From Thiotrichales bacterium 19S3-11 (GTDB lineage Bacteria > Pseudomonadota > Gammaproteobacteria > Francisellales > Francisellaceae): 64,000 nt of DNA. Below are positions 55,387-64,000 of the stretch, piece by piece. Each line of letters opens with the position of its first letter. Position 1 is the stretch's first letter. A program made the translations under genes and the position numbers. Location: the NCBI GenBank assembly GCA_021713295.1, contig JAKJJU010000011.1, forward strand, positions 1 through 64,000, given 5' to 3'. The notes beneath the pieces were generated by a model. That model searched no databases. It was given only the letters and a program-made list of their open reading frames with translations, and was not told the origin of the DNA.

Positions 55387-56052
55387 ATGAGAGTAAAAAG
55401 GAAAAAGAATTTTGTGGTCATTGGTCTTGGGCGATTTGGTGCTACCGTAGCGCAAGCCCTAACAAAAATGGGTGATGAAGTTTTAGCCATTGATACTGAT
55501 GAAAAGCTAGCTCGCCAGTTTGCCAATGAAGTTTCCCACGTTGTTATTGCAGATGCTAAAGATAAAATTGCCTTACAAGAGGCTGGAGTGAAAAATTATG
55601 ATGTAGCTGTAATTGCAATAGGCGATGATTTAGAAGCCAATATTCTTGCTACAATGAATGTTAAATATCTTGGAATTGAAACGATTTGGGTTAAGGCTCA
55701 ATCAGATACACATCGACGCATTCTTTCACGAATTGGCGTAGATAGAGTGATTCGTCCAGAGCGAGATATGGGGTTACAAATAGCAGAAACGTTACATACT
55801 TCCTACGCTTTTGATTATATTAATCTAGGCTATCGGCGTTATTTAGTTAGTTTTATTATTAGAGCAGAAACAAAAGAGCTCACGTTAGCAAAATTGACAA
55901 GTTATAATAGCAAGAGCTTTTCTATTGTTGGCTTGATGCGAGAGAATGAGTTTATAGCCTTTAAGGATATTTCAACAGATCTTCAAGAGGGAGATCGCCT
56001 TTTAGCTGTTGGTTCGAAAGATGAGCTAAATAAGTTAAGTGAGTTATTTTAA
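55387..56052 (+). CDS. ktrA: Potassium uptake regulatory subunit KtrA (TrkA family)
   Basis: A 221-residue RCK protein that gates the Ktr potassium channel. The Rossmann nucleotide site VIGLGRFGATVAQAL and DTDEKLARQF, then AIGDDLEANILATMNVKYLG, are typical; a C-terminal TrkA_C domain follows. I take ATG at 55387 rather than the upstream in-frame ATG at 55372. The stop overlaps the ktrB start by one base, so the pair is translationally coupled. Confidence 0.92.
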   Translation: MRVKRKKNFVVIGLGRFGATVAQALTKMGDEVLAIDTDEKLARQFANEVSHVVIADAKDKIALQEAGVKNYDVAVIAIGDDLEANILATMNVKYLGIETIWVKAQSDTHRRILSRIGVDRVIRPERDMGLQIAETLHTSYAFDYINLGYRRYLVSFIIRAETKELTLAKLTSYNSKSFSIVGLMRENEFIAFKDISTDLQEGDRLLAVGSKDELNKLSELF

Positions 56053-57401
56053 TGCCTGTAAGAACATTATTTTCACAAAAGAAATCACATACAGTTTTAT
56101 TGCCTCCTCCTGCTATTTTGATCATTATGTATGGCATTTGTATCGGTTTGGGCGCGCTTCTTCTGATGTTACCTATTTCATCAAATGCATCAACTAGTTG
56201 GTATGATGCGTTATTCACTGCTGTATCAGCTGTTACTGTAACAGGGCTTGCTGTTGTGGATACGGGAACGCATTTCACTTTATTTGGTCAAATTGTAATA
56301 GCTATTTTAATCCAACTTGGTGGATTAGGGTTGATGACTTTTGCTGTCCTTATTCTTACAGCACTAGGTATGCGTATTCCAATACGCAAACAGATCTTAC
56401 TTAGAGAAGATCTTAATCATACAAATCTTGGTAGTTTAGTTCGATTGGTTTGGGTTATTCTAAAAGTGGTCATTGTACTAGAGATTGTAGGAGCTATTTT
56501 ACTAGCTTATCGATTTATTCCTATATTTGGATGGCAAGAAGGTATATGGCATGCAATATTTCACTCAATATCAGCATTGAATAATGCCGGGTTTGGCTTA
56601 CTTCCAGATAGTTTATCGCGTTGGGTTGGTGATCCATTAATCAACCTTGTCATTCCTGGGTTATTTATTATTGGTGGGTTAGGGTATTCGGTATTAAGTG
56701 ATATTAATGAAAAGCGGCGTTGGAAAACATTAACACTTCATTCAAAATTAATGTTATCAGGATCATTGGTATTGATTGTATGGGGGATGTTTGCTTTTAT
56801 GCTTTTAGAGTGGCATAACCCAAAAACATTAGCTGCGCTTGATAGTAATTCTGCAAGAATATGGGCTTCTTGGTTTCAATCCGTTACAACAAGAACGGCA
56901 GGTTTTAATACCGTAGATATAGGATCATTATATGATAGTACTTCGTTAATGATGATACCGTTGATGTTTATTGGTGGCGGTAGTACTTCGACTGCTGGTG
57001 GTATTAAAGTAACAACCTTTATTTTACTCATGCTATCGGTCGTTGCATTTTTGAAGCGACAAGATCATGTTTCTATCTTTAACCGTAGCCTGAGTATTGA
57101 GCAGATGCTAAAAGTGCTTGCGCTAGTTTCTATTAGCTTATTAATTACAATAACAGGTCTTTTTGTCATTACAATTTCTAATCACGAATCATTTATTGAT
57201 TTAGCATTTGAAGTTTTTTCTGCTTTTGGAACAGTTGGTTTATCACGCGGTGTTACCACTAATTTAGATTCAGTTGGGCGCTTGGTAATTATAATAATAA
57301 TGTTTTTTGGTCGTGTTGGACCTTTGGCTTTGGGGTTCTTTTTGGCTACTAAAAGCACGCCACGTGTACGCTATCCTGCTGGCCAAGTATTTTTAGGATA
57401 A
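56052..57401 (+). CDS. ktrB: Potassium uptake membrane subunit KtrB (TrkH family)
   Basis: A 449-residue channel-like transporter with four pore repeats. The selectivity-loop segments SAVTVTGLAVVDT, ISALNNAGFGLLP, SVTTRTAGFNTVD and FSAFGTVGLSRG each supply a Gly for the filter. It works with KtrA, encoded just upstream, for Na-dependent K uptake. The end is followed by an AT-rich hairpin shared with pstS. Confidence 0.94.
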   Translation: MPVRTLFSQKKSHTVLLPPPAILIIMYGICIGLGALLLMLPISSNASTSWYDALFTAVSAVTVTGLAVVDTGTHFTLFGQIVIAILIQLGGLGLMTFAVLILTALGMRIPIRKQILLREDLNHTNLGSLVRLVWVILKVVIVLEIVGAILLAYRFIPIFGWQEGIWHAIFHSISALNNAGFGLLPDSLSRWVGDPLINLVIPGLFIIGGLGYSVLSDINEKRRWKTLTLHSKLMLSGSLVLIVWGMFAFMLLEWHNPKTLAALDSNSARIWASWFQSVTTRTAGFNTVDIGSLYDSTSLMMIPLMFIGGGSTSTAGGIKVTTFILLMLSVVAFLKRQDHVSIFNRSLSIEQMLKVLALVSISLLITITGLFVITISNHESFIDLAFEVFSAFGTVGLSRGVTTNLDSVGRLVIIIIMFFGRVGPLALGFFLATKSTPRVRYPAGQVFLG

Positions 57402-57434
57402 TTTTTAAGATTTAGTTTAAAGCTTAAAAATTAT
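57398..57434. terminator. Bidirectional AT-rich hairpin between ktrB and pstS
   Basis: ATAATTTTTAAG (57398-57409) and CTTAAAAATTAT (57423-57434) form a perfect 12-bp stem across the 33-base gap of two convergent genes. It overlaps the ktrB stop codon and reaches the pstS stop. The stem has T-rich tracts on both strands, so it may stop transcription in both directions. Confidence 0.6.
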
Positions 57435-58528
57435 TATTTAGCGCTAGCTAGGCGCTCTTGCCAATATGATTTAATGCCTTTGACTGTTGACTCAGGGATG
57501 CCAATATAATCTAATTTAGCAGCAATATCTCTTCCACTTTCACCATAGGCCCAGCTTAGAAATGCTAAAATTGTTTGGTTTGTTTCACTTGAGTTATCAA
57601 TCGGTAGTAGAATAAAAGTTGATGCATCAATCGGCCAACTATTATTACCAGCCTGATCGGTTAGAAGCACATGATAATCATTTTTACTTGACCAGTCGGC
57701 ATATTCAGCAGAGGATCTAAAGCTAGATAAAGTTGGTGCAATTGCTTTACCATTTTTATTAATAAGCTTAACTGTATTCATATGATTTTCTTTAGCATAT
57801 GCATATTCAACATAACCAATACTATTTGGTAGTTGCATGACTTGAGCGGCAACACCTGCGTTACCTTTAGCCCCAATGGTGGTACTTGGCCAAGTTAATG
57901 TTGTATTAACACCAACATTTTTTTGCCAAAGTGGACTTACTTTGGCAAGATAGTCAGCGAAATTATAAGTTGTCCCTGAGCCATCTGCACGACGTACTGG
58001 GATAATTAAGCTATGTGTTAACGTTAACTTTGGATTTAAATTTTTAATTTGACTATCATCCCAATAACGTATTTTACCCATATAGATATCTGCTAATACA
58101 GGCCCACTTAATATTAATTGATTACTTGAGACGCCTTTAAGGTTAACAACCGCTACAATACCTCCAACAATCATTGGGAATTGAATAAGTTTGTATTTTT
58201 TTAATGTTTGAGCATCAAGCGGTTGGTCGGAAGCTGCAAAATCAACGGTACGTTGAAATATTTGACGCTGCCCACCGCCAGAGCCAATAGGCTGATAATT
58301 AATCTGGACATTCGTTCTTTGATAGTAGTTATTTGACCAACGTGACATAACAGGATAGATAAAGCTTGAGCCTGCTCCCATAATTTTAGTTTCTGCTTGT
58401 GTTGATGTTTGGCCATCAGATGATTGATTTGAGTCAGAACAGGCAGTTAAGGAAACAAGAGTGATAACTGCAAATAGGCTGAATAAAAAAGCTTTAAGCC
58501 TTTTGATGGATTGTGTGTTTTTTGCCAT
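57434..58528 (-). CDS. pstS: Phosphate ABC transporter substrate-binding lipoprotein PstS
   Basis: A 364-residue phosphate-binding protein. The N-terminus is a lipoprotein signal ending LVSLTACSDS. The binding motifs MGAGSSFIYPV, GSGGGQRQI and RADGSGTTYNF are present. ATG at 58528 has AAGGAG upstream; an in-frame TTG at 58537 is too close to it. It lies 18 bases after pstB, so it is the last gene of the pst operon; in most bacteria pstS comes first. It feeds PstC/PstA. Confidence 0.93.
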   Translation of the reverse strand: MAKNTQSIKRLKAFLFSLFAVITLVSLTACSDSNQSSDGQTSTQAETKIMGAGSSFIYPVMSRWSNNYYQRTNVQINYQPIGSGGGQRQIFQRTVDFAASDQPLDAQTLKKYKLIQFPMIVGGIVAVVNLKGVSSNQLILSGPVLADIYMGKIRYWDDSQIKNLNPKLTLTHSLIIPVRRADGSGTTYNFADYLAKVSPLWQKNVGVNTTLTWPSTTIGAKGNAGVAAQVMQLPNSIGYVEYAYAKENHMNTVKLINKNGKAIAPTLSSFRSSAEYADWSSKNDYHVLLTDQAGNNSWPIDASTFILLPIDNSSETNQTILAFLSWAYGESGRDIAAKLDYIGIPESTVKGIKSYWQERLASAK

Positions 58529-58546
58529 AATGATCAAAGCTCCTTA

Positions 58547-59341
58547 TTAGTCATTTTGTATATAATGTTGTGTAAGCGGGTTTTGAGGAGTATTAAATAG
58601 TGCTGTTGTTGTATTTTGTTCAATGATTTGTCCCTCTGACATAAAAATGGTTGAACTAGATAATCTTTGTGCTTGTTTAAGATTATGGGTCACAATAATG
58701 ATTGTATACTGATTGCTTAACGTTTTTAATAGTGTCTCAATTTTTGCTGTAGAGATAGGGTCAAGTGCTGAGGTTGGTTCATCAAGGAGTAATATTTCGG
58801 GTTTAATGGCTAAGGTTCTTGCAATACATAAGCGTTGCTGTTGGCCACCGGATAACGAAGTCCCAGGCGTATGTAGTTTATCTTTAACTTCATCCCAAAT
58901 TGCGGCGTCTCTTAGTGCTTGTTCTACGCGATCAGAAAGTTGATCTTTTTTTAGATTTTCATGAATTCTAACGGCAAAAGCGATATTTTCAAAAATGCTC
59001 ATTGGAAAGGGTGTTGGTTTTTGAAAAACCATTGAAATTTTCTTTCTTAACATATTGACATCGATAGCGTCCGATAAAATATTAAGACCATCTATTAATA
59101 TTTCTCCAGTTGCATGTTGGCCAGGATATAGATCATAAATTCGGTTAAATGTTCTTAGTAACGTTGACTTGCCTGAACCAGAAGGACCGATTAAAGCGGT
59201 AATTTCACCTTTTTTGAAAACAGTATTAATTCGAGAAAGTGTCGCAAATTTACCATAGAAAAAGTGTAAGTTTTTCACTTCAAAGTAAGGCTTACTATCT
59301 AGTTGTGTATGTTGTGCGTTAGATTGGATACGATCAGACAT
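58547..59341 (-). CDS. pstB: Phosphate ABC transporter ATPase PstB
   Basis: A 264-residue ATPase of the phosphate importer. Walker A is GPSGSGKSTLLRTFNRI, the signature is LSGGQQQRLCIARTL and Walker B is ILLLDEPTSALDP. I take ATG at 59341, behind GAGGG, rather than the start at 59353. It lies 14 bases after pstA and 18 before pstS. No phoU is seen after it. Confidence 0.94.
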   Translation of the reverse strand: MSDRIQSNAQHTQLDSKPYFEVKNLHFFYGKFATLSRINTVFKKGEITALIGPSGSGKSTLLRTFNRIYDLYPGQHATGEILIDGLNILSDAIDVNMLRKKISMVFQKPTPFPMSIFENIAFAVRIHENLKKDQLSDRVEQALRDAAIWDEVKDKLHTPGTSLSGGQQQRLCIARTLAIKPEILLLDEPTSALDPISTAKIETLLKTLSNQYTIIIVTHNLKQAQRLSSSTIFMSEGQIIEQNTTTALFNTPQNPLTQHYIQND

Positions 59342-59355
59342 AATAACCCTCATAT

Positions 59356-60183
59356 TTATTTATTTTTGGCAACCCAGCGGGCAGATAAGTTCATAATAAG
59401 TACTAACAGTGTAATAATAAGTGCTCCCGTCCAAGCTAAATTCTGTAGCTTAGGATAGGGTTGCATGGCATTTTCAAAGATCATAACGGGTAATGATTCC
59501 ATTGCTTCAGTGAGATTAAATGATAAGAAACTATTTTTTGCTGAAGTAAATAAAAGTGGTGCGCTTTCACCCATAATACGGGCGGTAGCAAGTATAACCG
59601 CCGTAATAAGACCGCTTTTTGCCGAGCGATAGACAATCATAAGTATCACTTTCCATTTGGGTACGCCTAAAGCAATGGCTGCTTCTTTTAACATAGGAGA
59701 AACTAAAAATAAGACATCTTCTGAGGCGCGAACAATAATCGGTAGCGCAATTAAACTTAATGCAAATACACCGGCTAAGGCTGAGAAACGACTATAAGCG
59801 ACAATTAGCGTATAAGTAAAAATACCAACGATAACAGAGGGAGTACTTAATAAGATATCATTAATAAATCGAATCGTTTTAACCATTCGGTTTCTATGGC
59901 GACACTCGACTAGAAAGGTAGCAATCAAAATCGCAATAGGTGTTATGATAATAATTGATAGCAACGTCATAATTAATGAGCCAATGATTGCATTTCTAAG
60001 CCCTAAGCTTCTTGTATCATATAGCAGAAGATCAAAACTTAGTGAGCCAACACCTCGATAAAATAATTCAGACAAAACACTTAATAACACCAAAACACTG
60101 ATAATGGCAGCAAGCCAACAGAGACTTCTAAAAATGGCGTTTTTAACCCGTCGTTTTATGGGCGTTTTTTCAACTAAATTCAT
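59356..60183 (-). CDS. pstA: Phosphate ABC transporter permease PstA
   Basis: A 275-residue inner-membrane subunit with about six helices. The EAA loop is LKEAAIALGVPKWKVILMIV near residue 175. It pairs with PstC. Its start overlaps the end of pstC by four bases (ATGA), so the two are translationally coupled. Confidence 0.93.
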   Translation of the reverse strand: MNLVEKTPIKRRVKNAIFRSLCWLAAIISVLVLLSVLSELFYRGVGSLSFDLLLYDTRSLGLRNAIIGSLIMTLLSIIIITPIAILIATFLVECRHRNRMVKTIRFINDILLSTPSVIVGIFTYTLIVAYSRFSALAGVFALSLIALPIIVRASEDVLFLVSPMLKEAAIALGVPKWKVILMIVYRSAKSGLITAVILATARIMGESAPLLFTSAKNSFLSFNLTEAMESLPVMIFENAMQPYPKLQNLAWTGALIITLLVLIMNLSARWVAKNK

Positions 60184-61154
60184 GTAGGCTTCCTTTTTGA
60201 TTTTTTAAGGAAATATCGTGAGATAAGTAAAATAATTAACGAGATAATAAATAAGATTAATCCAGTTTCAACTAGGGCAGAAGGGTATAGCATACCAACG
60301 GCTTCATTAAATTCATTGGCAATGGTTGCTGAGATGGTTGTTGATGGCATAAATAGCCCTTCTAAAGCATGCGTATTACCAATGACAAATGTAACGGCCA
60401 TTGTTTCACCCAGCGCACGGCCAAAGCCAAGGATAATTGCACCGAGAAGGCCAGGAGCTGCAAAGGGCAGTAGTACAGATTTTGTTACTTCCCAGTGCGT
60501 CGCACCAGTACCATAGGCTGCTTCTTTAACCATATCCGGCATATTACCAAGTACTTCACGCATAATTGATGAAATTAATGGAATAACCATAATAGCGAGT
60601 ATTAGGCTAGCTGCAAAAATACTACTACCAGTTGGAAGTGATTTAACAAAAAACATTACAATTGGCTTAAAGTAATATAAAAATGAGCCATCAGCTTTTA
60701 AAGAATCAAAGACAGAGAGCATATAATTAGACAAAGGTAATAACTGCAATTGTAATTTTTGAATAAATGGTAAAAGAAAAAACAGTCCCCAGATGCCGTA
60801 GACGATACTTGGAATTCCTGCCATAAGTTCAATGAGCCTAGCAAGTACTTGACCTATTTTTCGAGGTAGCAAACTATCAATTAAAATAGCAATTCCAAGA
60901 CTTAGTGGTACGGCGATAACTAAGGCAATAACAGAGGTAACAATTGTACCTAAAATAGCAGCTAATGCGCCAAATTCATTGGTAACTGGATTCCATTTAT
61001 TTGTCCAAAGAAATGAAAAACCAAAAGCTTCTATACTTGGCAAACTATAGATTACCAAGCTAATTAAAAGCATAAAAAACACAATGACTAAAGCAAGTGC
61101 TAGTGTTGTTGCTAGAGAGAAAAAGCGCTGATCACCTTTCGATGTACTAAGCAT
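60180..61154 (-). CDS. pstC: Phosphate ABC transporter permease PstC
   Basis: A 324-residue permease, first gene of the pst operon. The EAA loop is VKEAAYGTGATHWEVTKSVLLP near residue 220, followed by the GRALGETMAVTFVIGN segment seen in PstC. It has about six helices. The promoter should lie in 61155-61280, where I could not assign a convincing Pho box. Confidence 0.93.
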   Translation of the reverse strand: MLSTSKGDQRFFSLATTLALALVIVFFMLLISLVIYSLPSIEAFGFSFLWTNKWNPVTNEFGALAAILGTIVTSVIALVIAVPLSLGIAILIDSLLPRKIGQVLARLIELMAGIPSIVYGIWGLFFLLPFIQKLQLQLLPLSNYMLSVFDSLKADGSFLYYFKPIVMFFVKSLPTGSSIFAASLILAIMVIPLISSIMREVLGNMPDMVKEAAYGTGATHWEVTKSVLLPFAAPGLLGAIILGFGRALGETMAVTFVIGNTHALEGLFMPSTTISATIANEFNEAVGMLYPSALVETGLILFIISLIILLISRYFLKKSKRKPT

Positions 61155-61280
61155 CTATATTAACCTATCACTTATTTGAATTACCAAAGTATCTTAAATG
61201 ATAAGTGTTACAAAAATATTACGAAAGACTAGTAGGTGAAATAAATCTCTAAACTATAGTGAGTATTTCCAATATAAAAA

Positions 61281-63140
61281 TTAGCTAACGGATTCTTTCG
61301 TTAAATGCTCAGGTAAGATAAAACTTATAATTTTCCAACCAGCAGGCGCTTGCCAATTCCCTTCATTATTGATTACACTCTCTGGTGAGAACACATGAAT
61401 TTTATCTTTATTAGTAACAACAAATAGTGGAATTAAGCGCTTAGCATACTGATTTTGATAGTCTTGCCAGCTAAATTCATTGGTAATCAAAGTCGACTTT
61501 ATAATAGCACCTTGATTAAACCATTGAGCAAATTGATCAAAGTTATACTCTTTACTAAAAAGGCGCTTACTATAATGTTTATCAATTAATGACATTGTTG
61601 TTTTATCGTCGTCAGCTGAAGGTAACATAAAAATGGTATCACGACCTAGTTCTTGACGAAACTTAACGGCTGATAGGGTATTGACTTGATTGAGGTGACT
61701 TAAACCCAGCATTCGGCCAATACCAATTAGATTAATATGCCAATCAGCATGCTCTGATGCTGGATTACCATAATAGCATGCTAAGCCTTCAAGACGTGCT
61801 TTATTGACTTCACGCCAAGTATTATCAGCTAATAAAACATAGATACCTTCCTTCTGTAGAACTTTACCTATATCACGTGCAAGTTTATTAGCACCAATAA
61901 TTAAAAATCCTCTAGGGTCAGGCGCTGAAGCACCGACATAACGTGCAAAAAACGGAGCAGTTAAACTTTGAATAATAACCGTACCTATGATGATTAAAAA
62001 AGCAACCAATGCTAATTGATGTCCATAGATTGGTTGATGCATTTCCTGAGCAACTTTAATTGAAAATAAAGCAGCAACAGAGGCAACAACAATACCCCTT
62101 GGATATATCCAGCCCAATAACAGTCGTTCCCGCCAGTTTAGTGAACTTTTAATACTACAGATAAAGACAACTAAAGGACGAACAACAAACTGCAACAGTA
62201 GAATTAATAATACGGTTGGTAGAATAACCATTTCCAGGTTATCAAAACTTAAATTAGCTCCTAAGATAATAAATAAAATTGAAATTAATAGTACACTTAA
62301 ATGTTCTTTAAAGTTTAAGACTTCCTCAATGTGTGTACTGCGCATATTACCAACAATTAGCCCCATAACTGAAACAGTCCATAGTCCTGAACCTTCAATT
62401 AAGTGTTCGCTTAAAACAAAAGCTGTGACAATCATCGCTAATACAAATAGGTTTGATAGATAATCCGGTATCCAAGTTCGTCTTAATGCAAGTCCGATAA
62501 TAAAACCAAATGCAATCCCAATGCTACTGGCAATTACAGCGATAATTAGGATAAAAATAAATGCATTGATAATTCCGTTGTTTTGCCAATGCGAGATACT
62601 ACTATAGACGATCACAGCAGCAACGGCACCGATTGGATCGACTAACATTCCCTCCCAACGAATAACATCTGAAAGTTTTTGTGTTGGCCTTACACTTCTT
62701 AGAATAGGTACAACAACAGTGGGGCCACTAACCGCTGTTATTACACCTAAAAGGGCTGCAATTGACCAAGGAAAAGATAAGAGTTGATGAGCAATATAAG
62801 TTGTTAAAACAGCAGTTAGTATATAACCAAAGGTAATTAGTAATGCTACGGTTCTTCTATCTTGTTTGCAAATCTCTTTCAGTTTGAGTGTCATTGTGCC
62901 TTCAAATAAAATAATGGCAACACCAATACCAACAGCTGCATGTAAAAAGTCATCACCAAAGAGATACTCAGGATCTAAAATTCCTTTGGGTAAATTAGGA
63001 ATTAAATAACCCGCAATTGGCCCTAGTAAAATACCAAAAGCTAATAAAAATAATATAGCTGGTAGGCGTACACGCCAAGATAGCCATTGGCAGAAAATTG
63101 CTAAAATTAAAATGAGCATTAAGCTTAGTGAAATATCCAT
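61281..63140 (-). CDS. CPA1-type sodium/proton antiporter with a C-terminal RCK-like domain
   Basis: A 619-residue membrane protein with about twelve helices (1-400). The core has GITAVSGPTVVVPILRS-type and RWEGMLVDPIGAVAAVIVYS segments typical of monovalent cation/proton antiporters. The C-terminal part (about 410-550) starts GFLIIGANKLARDIGKVLQKEG, an NAD-binding RCK-like fold, as in NhaP-related proteins. It exports Na or K in exchange for protons. It is monocistronic. Confidence 0.9.
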   Translation of the reverse strand: MDISLSLMLILILAIFCQWLSWRVRLPAILFLLAFGILLGPIAGYLIPNLPKGILDPEYLFGDDFLHAAVGIGVAIILFEGTMTLKLKEICKQDRRTVALLITFGYILTAVLTTYIAHQLLSFPWSIAALLGVITAVSGPTVVVPILRSVRPTQKLSDVIRWEGMLVDPIGAVAAVIVYSSISHWQNNGIINAFIFILIIAVIASSIGIAFGFIIGLALRRTWIPDYLSNLFVLAMIVTAFVLSEHLIEGSGLWTVSVMGLIVGNMRSTHIEEVLNFKEHLSVLLISILFIILGANLSFDNLEMVILPTVLLILLLQFVVRPLVVFICSIKSSLNWRERLLLGWIYPRGIVVASVAALFSIKVAQEMHQPIYGHQLALVAFLIIIGTVIIQSLTAPFFARYVGASAPDPRGFLIIGANKLARDIGKVLQKEGIYVLLADNTWREVNKARLEGLACYYGNPASEHADWHINLIGIGRMLGLSHLNQVNTLSAVKFRQELGRDTIFMLPSADDDKTTMSLIDKHYSKRLFSKEYNFDQFAQWFNQGAIIKSTLITNEFSWQDYQNQYAKRLIPLFVVTNKDKIHVFSPESVINNEGNWQAPAGWKIISFILPEHLTKESVS

Positions 63141-63283
63141 AAATTAATAGTTACCTTTAGAATTGCCATTATTGATGTAGTTGATTTATTATGCCTACTA
63201 TTAGATAGGGTTAAAACCATTTTATTTTTTATCAATTAACTTTTTAACAGTTAGTGGCTAATTTTATCATGAAATTGATGCAG

Positions 63284-64000
63284 TTAAACCGCATTAAATT
63301 GATAATCCATCAGAAGGGGGGCGTGATCTGAAAACCAAGCATCCTTATAGACGGAGGCATTTAAAATGCTCGGTTTTAGACTAGGCGTAACCCATTGATA
63401 ATCGATACGCCAACCAACGTTATTTTCTCTTGCTCGTCCTCGGTTTGACCACCAGGTATATTGATCTTTTTCGTGATTGATGACTCTAAAAGCATCAACC
63501 CAACCTATTTTGTCAAAGACATAATCAAGCCATTGGCGCTCCTCAGGTAAACAGCCGGAGTTTTTTTGATTACTTTTAAAGTTTTTAATATCAATTTCTT
63601 TATGAACAATATTAATATCGCCACAAATAATCATGTTTTTTTTATTTTTAATTTGTTTTTCTAAAATGCCTTGATACGTTTCTAAAAACTGCATTTTAAC
63701 TGCTTGACGTTCATCACCACTTGAACCAGAAGGTAAGTAAAGCGAAGCGATGCTTAAGTGATCAAAATCTAATTGGATATAACGCCCTTCAGTATCAGCA
63801 AAATGAATATCTAAACCTGTAATGACATCGTTAGGTTTAATGCGACTATAAATGGCCACACCGCTATAGCCTTTCTTTTCAGCGTCAAAAAAATAATTAT
63901 AATAACCTTTCGGATGAAAAATTGGGTCATCCAATTGATTTCGTTGAGCTTTGGTTTCCTGAATACATAAAAAATCGGCATCTTGTTTATTAAACCAGTC
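63284..64000 (-). CDS. xthA: Exonuclease III XthA (5' end beyond window)
   Basis: The frame remains open to the right edge, so the start lies outside the window. The visible part opens ...DWFNKQDADFLCIQETKAQ, then shows the metal and catalytic motifs CGDINIVHKEID, WWSNRGRARENNVGWRIDYQW and SDHAPLLMDY. This is the exonuclease III/AP endonuclease of base excision repair. About 239 residues are in the window. An internal ATG at 63934 is not the real start. Confidence 0.93.
   Translation of the reverse strand, partial: DWFNKQDADFLCIQETKAQRNQLDDPIFHPKGYYNYFFDAEKKGYSGVAIYSRIKPNDVITGLDIHFADTEGRYIQLDFDHLSIASLYLPSGSSGDERQAVKMQFLETYQGILEKQIKNKKNMIICGDINIVHKEIDIKNFKSNQKNSGCLPEERQWLDYVFDKIGWVDAFRVINHEKDQYTWWSNRGRARENNVGWRIDYQWVTPSLKPSILNASVYKDAWFSDHAPLLMDYQFNAV

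Noticed and set aside
61155-61280. Possible Pho box upstream of pstC
   Set aside because: TTGTAAC and TTATCAT-like half-sites occur on the minus strand, but their spacing (about 9) differs from the 11-base Pho repeat.

Overview
The window is AT-rich chromosomal DNA from a gammaproteobacterium. The oriC neighbourhood (dnaN-dnaA / oriC / rpmH-rnpA-yidD-yidC), the exported catalase-peroxidase and the general gene style suggest a relative of Francisella or the Fastidiosibacteraceae. This placement is an inference from gene content, not a search result. Most genes are housekeeping, but several intergenic regions and two small clusters are unusual.

Layout. 1-4.9 kb: end of an unknown gene, a LysR regulator, a RodZ-like membrane protein, NagZ, an orphan protein and an MscS channel. 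5.0-10.7 kb: complete oligopeptide importer oppABCDF. 10.9-13.4 kb: Dyp-type peroxidase and PBP4 (dacB), minus strand. 13.6-18.4 kb: a translationally coupled operon of a ThiS-like sulfur carrier, a ThiF/MoeB adenylyltransferase fused to rhodanese, a YcaO enzyme, a TfuA protein and a polytopic membrane protein. No thiazole synthase is present, so this looks like a self-contained thioamide-type modification system without a visible precursor. 18.5-24.1 kb: an orphan 420-residue protein, a structured intergenic region, exported KatG, and an ABC-F protein behind a leader with a five-codon ORF and hairpins. 24.5-27.8 kb: a previously unlisted 47-residue Cys-containing peptide gene upstream of a His-rich GRDP/DUF1399-like protein, divergent from a TonB-dependent receptor and a TonB protein. 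28-36.5 kb: Uup, two membrane proteins, YaiI, a PLP dehydratase, PhzF, a 2-oxoglutarate/Fe(II) oxygenase, a rhomboid and a YiiX-like hydrolase. 36.8-44.9 kb: trmB, nadB, proS, aroE, trpC, an amino-acid permease and a TrpR-like repressor with a perfect palindromic operator. 45-50.8 kb: the replication origin region. 51-64 kb: carboxypeptidase Taq, rnpB, two orphan proteins (one secreted and Cys-rich), KtrA/KtrB potassium uptake, pstCAB with pstS last, a CPA1-type antiporter and the start-truncated exonuclease III gene.

Outside genes, three signals stand out. (1) Three same-strand copies (about 24.36, 30.06 and 53.02 kb) of an ~83-nt repeat that conserves a GAGCGA/TCGCTC stem and an inner ATCAAC/GTTGAT hairpin. 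(2) A 16-bp palindrome TTTTGTCATGACAAAA and close variants, found six times, all between 32.5 and 50.9 kb around oriC, often across start codons. (3) Structured intergenic regions at 20.04-20.17, 31.5-31.75 and 53.54-53.67 kb.

The best candidates for an undescribed system are the ThiS-ThiF-YcaO-TfuA-transporter operon, the small Cys peptide with its receptor neighbourhood, and the two intergenic repeat families.
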